Shown here piece after piece: positions 10,049-17,733 of a stretch of DNA of 64,000 nucleotides (position 1 is the stretch's first letter; every line of letters begins with the position of its first letter). The stretch lies in assembly GCF_003097535.1 (NCBI RefSeq), contig NZ_CP029187.1:868001-932000 (forward strand), in the 5' to 3' direction. Source of the stretch: Flavobacterium pallidum (GTDB lineage Bacteria > Bacteroidota > Bacteroidia > Flavobacteriales > Flavobacteriaceae). The notes beneath the pieces are model-generated. The model made no database searches. It was not told where the DNA came from and saw only the letters and a program-made list of their open reading frames with translations. A program made the position numbers and the translations under genes.

Positions 10049-10582
10049 CTAGTTACTTAATTCTCTTTTTAATACCTGTAATTTGTTGGCAATGGAAGCA
10101 TTATATTGCTGATCGCCCATCCTTAGTATAAATCCACCGATGATGGCAGGATCCACTATATTTTCCAATACCACTTTCTTATTTGAAAGCGTTAATACTT
10201 TTGACAATACTTTGGCTTCCAACTCCGGAGTCATCGGGAAAGCAGTGGTTACCGTAGCTTTCTCCATGCCGTTCATTTCGTCAAAAAGCCGTCCGTATTC
10301 AGAAGCGATGGCGCTTAAGATTTCAAACCGCTTGTTTTCAAGTAACAACCTGAAAAGATTTTTGGTTACGCCGTTTACATCAGCAAAAATCTCAGAAACC
10401 GCTTTTTCCTTATTTTCAACTTTCGTGGTTGGGTTACCGATGAAAGTGGTCAGTTCTGCATTACCGGTAATGGTTGCTGCAATGGTATCCATATCATTGT
10501 TCACCTCATTAGCCACACCTTTTGAGTGCGCCAGGTCAAGGATCGCTTTCGCGTAACGGATTGCTGCTCTGCTTCCTGCCAT
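10049..10582 (-). CDS. atpH: F1Fo ATP synthase delta subunit
   Basis: 177 residues, normal length. The N-terminus [15 protein letters not shown] and the C-terminal [21 protein letters not shown] are the two conserved blocks of the delta/OSCP family. It joins the peripheral stalk to the top of the F1 head. It begins 2 bp after the atpF stop, which suggests coupled translation. Confidence 0.97.
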   Translation of the reverse strand: MAGSRAAIRYAKAILDLAHSKGVANEVNNDMDTIAATITGNAELTTFIGNPTTKVENKEKAVSEIFADVNGVTKNLFRLLLENKRFEILSAIASEYGRLFDEMNGMEKATVTTAFPMTPELEAKVLSKVLTLSNKKVVLENIVDPAIIGGFILRMGDQQYNASIANKLQVLKRELSN

Positions 10583-10584
10583 GA

Positions 10585-11085
10585 TTAGTTCAGTTTAGCG
10601 TCACCCAACATTTTCTCAACCAGTTTGGTTTGCGCTTCTTTGTTGGATAATTCGTCCTGTAATAATTTTTCTGCGATTTCAAGGGATAATGAAGATACTT
10701 TGGCTTTCAATTCGGCCATAGCAGCGTTTTTCTCGCTTTCGATAGCGGCTTTGGCCTGCTCGATCATTTTTAATCCGGCTGCCTGCGCTTCGTTTTTAGA
10801 ATCCGCAATCATTTTATCTTTCATTTCACGGGCTTCTTTGATCATCGCATCGCGCTCAGCACGTGCCTGTTGCAAAGTCCTTTCGTTGTCTGCCTGAAGG
10901 TTCTGCATTTCTTTCCTTGCATTTTCTGCAGAAAGCAATGCGTTCCTGATACCTTCTTCTCTTTCATTAACAGCGTTCAGGATTGGTTTCCAGGCAAAAG
11001 CCCTTAAAAGAAATATCAATCCGACGAAGATCAGCATCTGCCAGAAGAACAAACCAAACGAAAAATCATCTACTAACTTTCCCAT
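10585..11085 (-). CDS. atpF: F1Fo ATP synthase b subunit
   Basis: 166 residues. One hydrophobic segment (about residues 9-28, FGLFFWQMLIFVGLIFLLRAF) is followed by a long charged, Ala/Glu/Lys-rich helix typical of the dimeric peripheral stalk. It holds alpha and beta still against rotor torque. An 88-bp gap with a strong hairpin separates it from atpE. Confidence 0.96.
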   Translation of the reverse strand: MGKLVDDFSFGLFFWQMLIFVGLIFLLRAFAWKPILNAVNEREEGIRNALLSAENARKEMQNLQADNERTLQQARAERDAMIKEAREMKDKMIADSKNEAQAAGLKMIEQAKAAIESEKNAAMAELKAKVSSLSLEIAEKLLQDELSNKEAQTKLVEKMLGDAKLN

Positions 11086-11138
11086 AATATTTATATAAGT
11101 AAATTATCTTTTTATTATCAATGTCATTTTTAAAACAA

Positions 11139-11161
11139 GGCTGCAACCAACCGTTACAGCC
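11139..11161 (-). terminator. hairpin between atpE and atpF
   Basis: On the minus strand GGCTGTAAC pairs with GTTGCAGCC (one wobble) around GGTTG, followed by a T-rich stretch. As it lies inside the operon, it may be a partial terminator or a 3' stabiliser for the atpE message. Confidence 0.55.
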
Positions 11162-11173
11162 TGATGTTTTCTA

Positions 11174-11374
11174 CTAGTTTTCAGCAACTGCGAACAATGC
11201 AGCAAAACCGATACCTTCAATAAGCGCCGCTGCAATAAGCATCGCTGTTTGAATTTTTCCTGTAGCTTCTGGTTGACGCGCGATAGCATCCATAGCTGAT
11301 CCACCGATCTTACCGATACCGATACCAGCTCCGATAACTACTAAACCTGCTCCAACGATTCTAGGAATTTCCAT
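11174..11374 (-). CDS. atpE: F1Fo ATP synthase c subunit
   Basis: 66 residues forming two membrane helices with a polar loop containing ARQPE, the F1-contact motif. The ion-binding Glu is in LIEGIGFAALFAV; the residue after it is Gly, not Ser or Thr, so the Na+-binding signature is absent and H+ coupling is expected. Several copies form the rotating c-ring. It lies between atpB and atpF with longer gaps than the rest of the operon. Confidence 0.97.
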   Translation of the reverse strand: MEIPRIVGAGLVVIGAGIGIGKIGGSAMDAIARQPEATGKIQTAMLIAAALIEGIGFAALFAVAEN

Positions 11375-11399
11375 AATATATGTATTAAAAATTAAACAT

Positions 11400-11474
11400 T
11401 CTGTTTATAAATTATGAATTGTAACTTATGAATTACGCCCTTCGGATTCTTAATTCATGATTCTTAATTCATAA
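11400..11474. repeat. low-complexity repeat between atpB and atpE
   Basis: Words such as TTCTTAATTCATGA and TTCTTAATTCATAA are repeated, along with AATTATGAATTG and ACTTATGAATTAC. The region is AT-rich and non-coding. Confidence 0.5.
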
Positions 11475-12632
11475 TTAATGGTGTGCTTCTTCGTGGTGGT
11501 GTTCTTCAACAGCCGACCCGAAATATAAAGCGGATAACATCGTGAAAATATACGCCTGCAATAAGGCAACCAATATCTCAATGGTTGAAATCGCGAAGGA
11601 AAGCAGGAATGACAACGTTCCGCCAACCCAGCTTTTGAAAATGAAAATCAGTGCGATCAGACTCATCAATACGATGTGGCCTGCAATAATGTTCGCATAC
11701 AAACGGATCATTAATGAGAATGGCTTGATCAATACCCCAAGCAATTCAATCGGTGCCAAAATGATTTTCATTGGAAGCGGCACGCCCGGCATCCAGAAGA
11801 TGTGTCCCCAGTAATTCCTGTTGGCAGTAAGGTTTGTAATCAGGAAAGTGATGACAGCCAGACCGGCAGTGATGGCGATGTTTCCTGTAACGTTGATCCC
11901 CAGTGGTGTCAACCCGAAAATATTCAGGAACCATACGAAGAAAAAGATCGTAAGCAGGTAGCTCATATATCTTTTATAGTGCTTTTCACCAATGTTTGGG
12001 ATAGCGATTTCATCACGAACGTACAATACAATTGGTTCGAAAATCCTTCCGAAACCCGAAGAAATACCCCCGTTCTTAGCAAATGATTTGCCAAGTCCTG
12101 CAAAAATAAAAAACATCAGGATGGCAACGACAAACATGGAAAGCACATTTTTCGTAATGGAAAAGTCCAGTTTCACCTGCTCGTTTGTCGGGTGGTGCTC
12201 ATCTCCTGACAATTCAGCATCAGCACTTTCTACCTTATATATTTTCTCGTTGTGCCCTAACCTGTAGTAATTGCCGTTTGATTCGGCAACAGCATGGCCG
12301 TGCTCGAATTTTGAAGAGGAAAATATATGCAGGCCATTGTCCCAAAGGATAATAGGCAATGAGAAACCATAATGCTTGCCTTCTTTTTCATCAGAAAAAA
12401 GGGTAAACTCGTGAGAATCTAAAACGTGGTGGTTTTTGTAAGCGTCAATCTTTGATTTTAAATCAGTTGGCTCGTGGCCTTCATGTGAAGTTTCGCCGGC
12501 AACCGCTTCGTGTTGAACAGCTTCACCGTGGGTTTGTGTAGAATCGGCAACTGTGTTTGCAAAACCAAAAAACGGAAGTGCGGCAACAAGAACGGTGATT
12601 ATGAATTGGTGTAATTTATTCGAAAACATCAT
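11475..12632 (-). CDS. atpB: F1Fo ATP synthase a subunit with long N-terminal extension
   Basis: 385 residues, longer than the roughly 270 of E. coli. The first 25-30 residues look like a signal peptide (FIITVLVAALPFFGFA). A His- and acidic-rich, probably periplasmic region runs to about residue 160. The canonical membrane domain follows; it includes the essential Arg in SLMIRLYANIIAGH, which faces the c-ring. The C-terminus is His-rich (EEHHHEEAHH). It is the first gene of the atp transcript, behind a clear promoter at 12672-12699. Confidence 0.97.
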   Translation of the reverse strand: MMFSNKLHQFIITVLVAALPFFGFANTVADSTQTHGEAVQHEAVAGETSHEGHEPTDLKSKIDAYKNHHVLDSHEFTLFSDEKEGKHYGFSLPIILWDNGLHIFSSSKFEHGHAVAESNGNYYRLGHNEKIYKVESADAELSGDEHHPTNEQVKLDFSITKNVLSMFVVAILMFFIFAGLGKSFAKNGGISSGFGRIFEPIVLYVRDEIAIPNIGEKHYKRYMSYLLTIFFFVWFLNIFGLTPLGINVTGNIAITAGLAVITFLITNLTANRNYWGHIFWMPGVPLPMKIILAPIELLGVLIKPFSLMIRLYANIIAGHIVLMSLIALIFIFKSWVGGTLSFLLSFAISTIEILVALLQAYIFTMLSALYFGSAVEEHHHEEAHH

Positions 12633-12671
12633 ACCTGATAATTATCTTAATTGTACTTCTGAAATTTGGTG

Positions 12672-12699
12672 CAAAGGTACATTTTTTATTTACACGCAA
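12672..12699 (-). promoter_or_regulatory. promoter of the atpBEFHAG operon
   Basis: On the minus strand there is a -33 TTG (12699-12697), a 17-bp spacer and TACCTTTG (12679-12672), an exact TAnnTTTG match. The atpB ATG is 39 bp further on. Confidence 0.75.
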
Positions 12700-12748
12700 A
12701 AGCATATGAAAAATATTTTTTTGTTGAAATAACCGATTTGGAAACGTT

Positions 12749-13144
12749 TTATTGATTTTTGTTTAATAAACGTATCGTCAGGATTGTTTCTATTGCCAAA
12801 AAGAATAAAAATACGATAATGAAATTTCCTTTCTCGAAAGAGACTGAAGTTCCGGAACTGCTTAAGCCACTGTAGAAAAGCCCGAAGCACAAAGCCATTT
12901 CAACAAAAGTGAGTAACATAAAAAACTGCCCGACGCTGTGTACGCTGGAACCTTTAATGAAAACAGAGGTTAAGGTGATCGCTACGCAGCAGGCAGTGAA
13001 AAAACCATAAATGGTAAGGAGTGGAAAAGCAAATGCGGTTTCGGCTTGGGGGAATAACAGGTAAAACAAGCCTTTATGTATCAAAAATGCCATTGCTGAA
13101 ATCATGAATGCCCATAAAACCGCGGAAAAATCTTTTATTTTCAT
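12749..13144 (-). CDS. four-helix membrane protein in the AtpI position
   Basis: 131 residues with about four hydrophobic segments and little else. It sits between the AtpZ-like gene (ATGA overlap at 13141-13144) and atpB, where many bacteria have atpI. I do not recognise a motif. By position it may help c-ring assembly or Mg2+ supply, as proposed for AtpI/AtpZ, but this is inference. It ends 117 bp before the atpB start, and the atp promoter lies in that gap. Confidence 0.7.
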   Translation of the reverse strand: MKIKDFSAVLWAFMISAMAFLIHKGLFYLLFPQAETAFAFPLLTIYGFFTACCVAITLTSVFIKGSSVHSVGQFFMLLTFVEMALCFGLFYSGLSSSGTSVSFEKGNFIIVFLFFLAIETILTIRLLNKNQ

Positions 13145-13374
13145 TGATCCGACTTGTTAATGTCTTTCAGTTGCCTGTTGATATTGTAAAAGGCAATTCC
13201 AACTCCGGCAATCGTAAGCACCTTAACCCAAAGTCCATTTTCGTTGTGGTATTTGCCATCGAGCCATTTTCCGGCCCAGGCAAAAGCGAAAACGATAATC
13301 CCCATTTGTATGGGAATATTAATCAGTGCCAGCCATTTATTGGGCTTTCTCTTCGGGGTATTGTCTGGTGTCAT
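13141..13374 (-). CDS. AtpZ/AtpI family protein
   Basis: 77 residues with two membrane helices. The sequence PIQMGIIVFAFAWAGKWLDGKY resembles the Gly- and Asp-containing hairpin (GxxxGxxxD-like) of AtpZ, the F1Fo gene-1 family. The start ATG at 13374 overlaps the bactofilin 3' end by 38 bp, and its stop overlaps the next start as ATGA. Such proteins are proposed to act in ATP synthase assembly or Mg2+ entry. Confidence 0.8.
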   Translation of the reverse strand: MTPDNTPKRKPNKWLALINIPIQMGIIVFAFAWAGKWLDGKYHNENGLWVKVLTIAGVGIAFYNINRQLKDINKSDQ

Positions 13375-13747
13375 TCGGCGGCTGGTTTTTGATATTGGGT
13401 TTCATAAGGCAGGACGCACTGAAGTCGGCGCCCGGTTCCACCGAAAGCTTGCCGCAAATCACTTCACCATGTATGCTCGCTTTTGATTTTACATTCAGGA
13501 TTTCCGAGACCTGTATCTTGCCGTCAAAAATCCCTTCAATATCGGCATTTTTGCAGATGATATCGCCTTTAATGACACCGGCCGGACCGATTACGATTTT
13601 TCCTTTTGAAGTAAAATTCCCATGCAATTCGCCATCCAACCTGAAATCGGCTTGCGAAAGAATATCGCCTGTGATGGTAGTCCCTTCCACAATCCTGTTG
13701 GTCTTACCTAAAAGATCTGTATATGATTTTGGGCTTTTCTCAAACAT
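13337..13747 (-). CDS. bactofilin
   Basis: 136 residues. The core (RIVEGTTITGDILSQADFRLDGELHGN, then G(K)IVIGPAGVIKGDIICKNADIEGIFDGKI) is the repetitive beta-helix of bactofilins, with flexible tails at both ends. Bactofilins polymerise without nucleotide and act as cytoskeletal scaffolds. It starts 2 bp after the SprE-like gene ends, so the two are probably co-expressed. A link to the envelope or motility machinery is inference from position. Confidence 0.92.
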   Translation of the reverse strand: MFEKSPKSYTDLLGKTNRIVEGTTITGDILSQADFRLDGELHGNFTSKGKIVIGPAGVIKGDIICKNADIEGIFDGKIQVSEILNVKSKASIHGEVICGKLSVEPGADFSASCLMKPNIKNQPPNDTRQYPEEKAQ

Positions 13748-13749
13748 GA

Positions 13750-16700
13750 TTATTTCCCTTTTACAGGCGGAGCCGGTGGGTTTGGTGAATCTTCCGGATC
13801 ATCAGAGTTCACGTCTACAGGTTGCGGTGGCTCCTGTTTTTTCGTTTTCTCATCTAAATCCCTGCGTTTTTGTTCAGCTTCGCGGATTTGCTGCTCGAGC
13901 AATTGTTGCTTTTTTTGTGCATCATCGCCTGATGGTGGCATGCTGCCTGGTGCTGGTGGCACTCCTTTTTGTGATGTCGGAGGATTCGCCTGTGATTGTC
14001 CCGCTTTTTCAGCTGGTTTATTCTTGTCCTGAGAAATCGGGGTAGGGCCTTGTGCTCTTGGGCCCGGTTTCAGGTATTCTTCAAGGTTTTTCTTGATCTG
14101 GACAATCTTGTAATTTTCATTTGAAATCACAATCGCCTTTAATGGGATGTTATAATCCTTGTAATCCCTGAGGATTGTGGCTATATCATTGGCTTTTTGT
14201 TCCGTCCCGATGCCGTGGATTACGATAAAGTTTTCAGTCATCGTGTAAACGTCCTGTGACAATGTCAGTTTTTCTGTGGTTCGCTCTGACGCGAATTTTT
14301 TCAGTTTATCTTCCACAGCTTTGGTTGCAGGCGTTTCCACATTACTGACCTTATAAATAATTTTCCAGCTCAGTGGTTCCGCTGCATCAAACTGCAATTG
14401 TTCCAATGCCGGAATATCCTTCGCAATCATCGCCTCGGCCTGTTTGCCTTCTTCTACATTCGGATAATTCAAGGCGACATAGTTAAGCGCTTTTCTATAT
14501 TCAGCCAATCCTTTGAGTTTCCCGATGACAGCCGCCTTAAGCAATTCCATTTTGGGTACGATCTCTTCACCGGTGAATTGTTCAGTAGCTTTTTCCAGGC
14601 CTTCAAGCGTTTGTATAAACTGGCCGTCATCATACATTTTATAAAGGTTCTTGTACGCTAGTTCAGGAGAAAGTGCGGCGCTGTTTGGATCTGTAGTGCC
14701 ATTCTTCAGGATTTGCGCATACCTTGATTCCGGGTATTGGCTGATGATTTTGTTTTTCATCGCTTCTGCCTTTGGTTTGTCAATGATTTCATAAATCTTG
14801 AAAAGATGGTACATTGATGGCAAAACCAGCCTTTCTTCAGGCTTATTCAACAAAAGTTGCTCCAGTTTTGACGCTGCCAATTGATATTCCTTGAATTTTT
14901 CCTTATAAATTATACCGAGCTGGTAATAGGCAAAATTGCGCTCCTTCGCCAGGCTGTCCAGCAGTTTCTTGTCTTCCGGAAGTTGTTTGAGATAAAAATC
15001 GGCCGTATACCTTTCATCGATTTTATCCTTTTTAGCATCTCCTGAAAGGCTGTCCTTGCTGTTCGAAGCATCATTTTTCTTATCGCTGTCAGACTCTTTT
15101 GATGAGGAAATGCGCCAATTGTCTTTTAATCCGCGGCTGCCCCATTTTTTCTTAAACTCCAGTTTCCCGTAAGCTACTGTTGAAGGGTTGTAAAAGTAGA
15201 ATGCATCGTTCTTTCCGGCTGTAGTTTTCGTAATATCGCTGCCGCCCTTATTTGCAAGCGTTTTTTCATTCAGTTTGTCATTTGTTTTTCCCTGTACGCC
15301 AGATCCCGGAGCTGATGGCAATCCCGGTGATCTTTTGCTGTTCACAGGATCAATCACATCGTCATTGCTGCTGGCATTCCTGGCCAGGCGCTCCGCTTTT
15401 TCCTGTGCGGCTTTTTCGGCAGCGGCTTTTTCAGCATCTGATTTTTTCAGCCTGACGATATAATCTTCGTAAAAACTTTTTCTGTCTGCTGGAGATAATG
15501 ATACCACATTGAGGATACTGTCATGGTGCTGTGCAATGCCTTCATACTTGATGACATCGGCGAGGTTTTCGCGCTTGTTTTTAATGTAGCGGTATTCCCG
15601 TGTTTTCGGCATAAGCCTGGTCAGGGTACTGTCGTAGTACTGTCCTGCCTGCTGGTACTTTGCATTATCAAAATAAATCTTGGCCAGGTTCCTGTAATTG
15701 GAAGCCATCAGGTATTGGTCCTGGGATTTGGTGCGCAGTGATTTATTGTAGTATTTAACAGCTTGTTTCCTATTCGTTTTCTTGTCATAAAACAAAGCCA
15801 TCTGATGGTTCAGTACATCGAGGAACGGCCTGTTTTCCCTGTCGTCCATCAGTTTTTTATACTTTTTCAGGAACGCTATCGTATCGCCTTTTGCAAAATC
15901 AAACTGAGCTGCCTGCCTTGCATGCGCCTGGATAATATAACGCCGCGGAGAATTGCGCTTCATGTCGATGATCGTCTGGAATGCTGCGTAAGCGCTATCC
16001 TTTTCTCCCGCCTCATCATACAATTGGCCGAGGATAAAAGTATACCTTGCTTTTTCTTCTTTGGATTTGGTGAGTTCCCGTGCATCTTTCAGCCTTGCCC
16101 TTGCGCTGTCACGCTCTTCCATATTCAGGAAAGCCTGTGCCAGTGTGGCATTCACGTCAGCATAAACCTGTTGCTTGAGTTTGGTTTTAAGCTTGATGTC
16201 AATCAGCAGTTTCTTGAGGTTTTTCACGGCCAGCGCATCATTGTCCATACGCATATTGGTGCGCTCTCGCCAAATTTTGGCCTCATAAATCTTGTCGCTT
16301 TCCGGATATTTGTAAAGTATGTAATTGAATGCCTCGAGGGCCGGTACATAACGCTGGTCATAATAACGCGCTTTCCCTAAAAGCAGGTGCGCTTCGTCCA
16401 TCTGCGGGTTTTTCTCCTTGCCGTCAATATTCATGGAACGTTTCTGGATGGCTTTGGTGGCTTTTTCTTCTGCCCTTGCGAAGTTCGCGTTGCGGTTTTG
16501 TCCCGGAAGTATATTCTCGGCGCTGACCTGCATGCGCTCTACCGGCAGGATTTCCCAGAAATTGTCTGTATAGGTGAGTTTCACATCTTCAATCCCTTTA
16601 TCCAGGGCGATGTTCCCGTTGTAAAGCACATTGTATTCAGTATTGAGCGCCTGCCATTTCCGGTTTACCCATTTGTCTTTTTTGGTCGAACAGGCAAACA

Positions 16701-16782
16701 GTAACACCACAAAAAGCAGGGAAAATATATATCGTAAGTCGTTATTCTTCAATTTCAAAACGTTTTTAGGCATAACTTCCAA
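13750..16782 (-). CDS. sprE: SprE/PorW-like TPR lipoprotein (gliding motility and type IX secretion)
   Basis: 1010 residues. A lipoprotein signal is present (LLFVVLLFACSTKKDKW; acylated Cys near residue 31). A start three codons downstream is also possible. The mature N-terminus KWVNRKWQALNTEYNVLYNGN and several TPR units (for example near residues 130-160, 200-300 and 330-400) match the SprE/PorW family. F. johnsoniae SprE and P. gingivalis PorW are needed for type IX secretion. Unlike the shorter PorW, it has long Lys/Ser-rich and Pro-rich linkers and a C-terminal coiled coil (QKKQQLLEQQIREAEQKRRD). It leads the operon with bactofilin and AtpZ. Confidence 0.8.
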   Translation of the reverse strand: MEVMPKNVLKLKNNDLRYIFSLLFVVLLFACSTKKDKWVNRKWQALNTEYNVLYNGNIALDKGIEDVKLTYTDNFWEILPVERMQVSAENILPGQNRNANFARAEEKATKAIQKRSMNIDGKEKNPQMDEAHLLLGKARYYDQRYVPALEAFNYILYKYPESDKIYEAKIWRERTNMRMDNDALAVKNLKKLLIDIKLKTKLKQQVYADVNATLAQAFLNMEERDSARARLKDARELTKSKEEKARYTFILGQLYDEAGEKDSAYAAFQTIIDMKRNSPRRYIIQAHARQAAQFDFAKGDTIAFLKKYKKLMDDRENRPFLDVLNHQMALFYDKKTNRKQAVKYYNKSLRTKSQDQYLMASNYRNLAKIYFDNAKYQQAGQYYDSTLTRLMPKTREYRYIKNKRENLADVIKYEGIAQHHDSILNVVSLSPADRKSFYEDYIVRLKKSDAEKAAAEKAAQEKAERLARNASSNDDVIDPVNSKRSPGLPSAPGSGVQGKTNDKLNEKTLANKGGSDITKTTAGKNDAFYFYNPSTVAYGKLEFKKKWGSRGLKDNWRISSSKESDSDKKNDASNSKDSLSGDAKKDKIDERYTADFYLKQLPEDKKLLDSLAKERNFAYYQLGIIYKEKFKEYQLAASKLEQLLLNKPEERLVLPSMYHLFKIYEIIDKPKAEAMKNKIISQYPESRYAQILKNGTTDPNSAALSPELAYKNLYKMYDDGQFIQTLEGLEKATEQFTGEEIVPKMELLKAAVIGKLKGLAEYRKALNYVALNYPNVEEGKQAEAMIAKDIPALEQLQFDAAEPLSWKIIYKVSNVETPATKAVEDKLKKFASERTTEKLTLSQDVYTMTENFIVIHGIGTEQKANDIATILRDYKDYNIPLKAIVISNENYKIVQIKKNLEEYLKPGPRAQGPTPISQDKNKPAEKAGQSQANPPTSQKGVPPAPGSMPPSGDDAQKKQQLLEQQIREAEQKRRDLDEKTKKQEPPQPVDVNSDDPEDSPNPPAPPVKGK

Positions 16783-16868
16783 AAGCTATTTTTAGTATAC
16801 AACCGGTAAAAATACGTTTCTTTTTGATATGAGGAAAAATTTGGGTGGTTTTTAGTTTGTTTGGGTTT

Positions 16869-16980
16869 TGGGCACCTCCCGTTATTGCTTCCTGCGTCGC
16901 AATAACGGGAACGGGCTGTCCGCTATATCTTTTTTAACCCTGCGGGATTAAAAAAGGATGCCGCTTCCATCCCTGGCGCA
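16869..16980. repeat. dispersed intergenic repeat, copy 2 (type A)
   Basis: It has a perfect 11-bp inverted pair CCCGTTATTGC (16878-16888) and GCAATAACGGG (16899-16909), then TCCGCT, TCTTTTTTAA, a short GC loop, TTAAAAAAGGAT, CCGCTTCCATCCCTGGCGCA. It aligns with copy 1 at 7363-7459 in reverse orientation. It lies between the sprE start and the ABC operon terminator. Confidence 0.7.
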
Positions 16981-16992
16981 AATCTTCCTAAA

Positions 16993-17020
16993 AATGAAAA
17001 AAGCCCTCAAATTGAGGGCT
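16993..17020 (-). terminator. rho-independent terminator of the ABC transporter operon
   Basis: AGCCCTCAA (17002-17010) and TTGAGGGCT (17012-17020) form a perfect 9-bp stem. On the minus strand it is followed by a T-run, 5 bp after the ATPase gene stop. Confidence 0.88.
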
Positions 17021-17025
17021 GTCAT

Positions 17026-17721
17026 CTATATTGCAAAGAATGCCTCAAGTTCTTTCAGGGTTTCTTCCGAAGTAACAATGTCTTTCACAACTTCGCCTTT
17101 ATTCAATACCACAATCCTGTCCGAAACCTCAACGGTGTGCATCAGGTCATGGCTTGAAACCAGGATGGTTACCCTTGGGTCATCGGCCAGTTCCTTGATG
17201 ATTTTCTTGAGTCGGAATTGCGTCGTCGGGTCCAGGTTTGCAAAAGGCTCGTCGAGCACGATCACATCGGGATTGCCGATCAGTGTAGCGATGATGCCTA
17301 CTTTCTTTTGGTTTCCTTTTGAGAAATCCCTGATGTATTTCTTGCTTTTCAGGATTTCACCGTTGAAGAATTCATCGTGTTTTGCCAGTAATGCATCGAC
17401 ATCGGCTTTGTTCTGCCCGCGCAATTCCCCGATGAAATAAAAATATTCCTCCGGTGTCAGGTAACCGATCAGGAAACTTTCGTCAAGGAACGATGCCGTA
17501 AACGTTTTCCATTTTTCATTGGTATTGATCTGGATGCCTTTTGTCGTGATATGGCCTGTAGAAGGCTCGATCAAATCGAGCAATAAACTGAAAAAGGTCG
17601 TTTTTCCGGCGCCATTGTTTCCCACCAGGCCGAAACTTTCACCCTGGTTAATGACAAGATTTTCTATTTTAAGGACACGTTGCCCGTTGTATGATTTTGA
17701 AAGATTGGTAACTTGTATCAT
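17026..17721 (-). CDS. ABC transporter ATP-binding protein
   Basis: 231 residues. Walker A is GNNGAGKTT (about residues 37-45), the signature is FSKGNQKKVG, Walker B is DVIVLDEPFANLD, and the H-loop His lies in VSSHD. It energises transport by the membrane partner encoded 12 bp upstream (17734-19206). The substrate is unknown; the pair resembles simple exporters. Confidence 0.95.
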   Translation of the reverse strand: MIQVTNLSKSYNGQRVLKIENLVINQGESFGLVGNNGAGKTTFFSLLLDLIEPSTGHITTKGIQINTNEKWKTFTASFLDESFLIGYLTPEEYFYFIGELRGQNKADVDALLAKHDEFFNGEILKSKKYIRDFSKGNQKKVGIIATLIGNPDVIVLDEPFANLDPTTQFRLKKIIKELADDPRVTILVSSHDLMHTVEVSDRIVVLNKGEVVKDIVTSEETLKELEAFFAI

Positions 17722-17733
17722 GGTTTGTGTGGT

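Noticed and set aside
12690..12890. 66-codon open frame near the atp promoter
   Set aside because: It overlaps the promoter and the end of the small membrane protein in another frame, without signs of coding.
13326..14045. 239-codon open frame on the plus strand
   Set aside because: Antisense to the bactofilin and SprE-like genes, with no family resemblance.
15763..16380. 205-codon open frame on the plus strand
   Set aside because: Antisense to the SprE-like gene; composition unlike a real protein.
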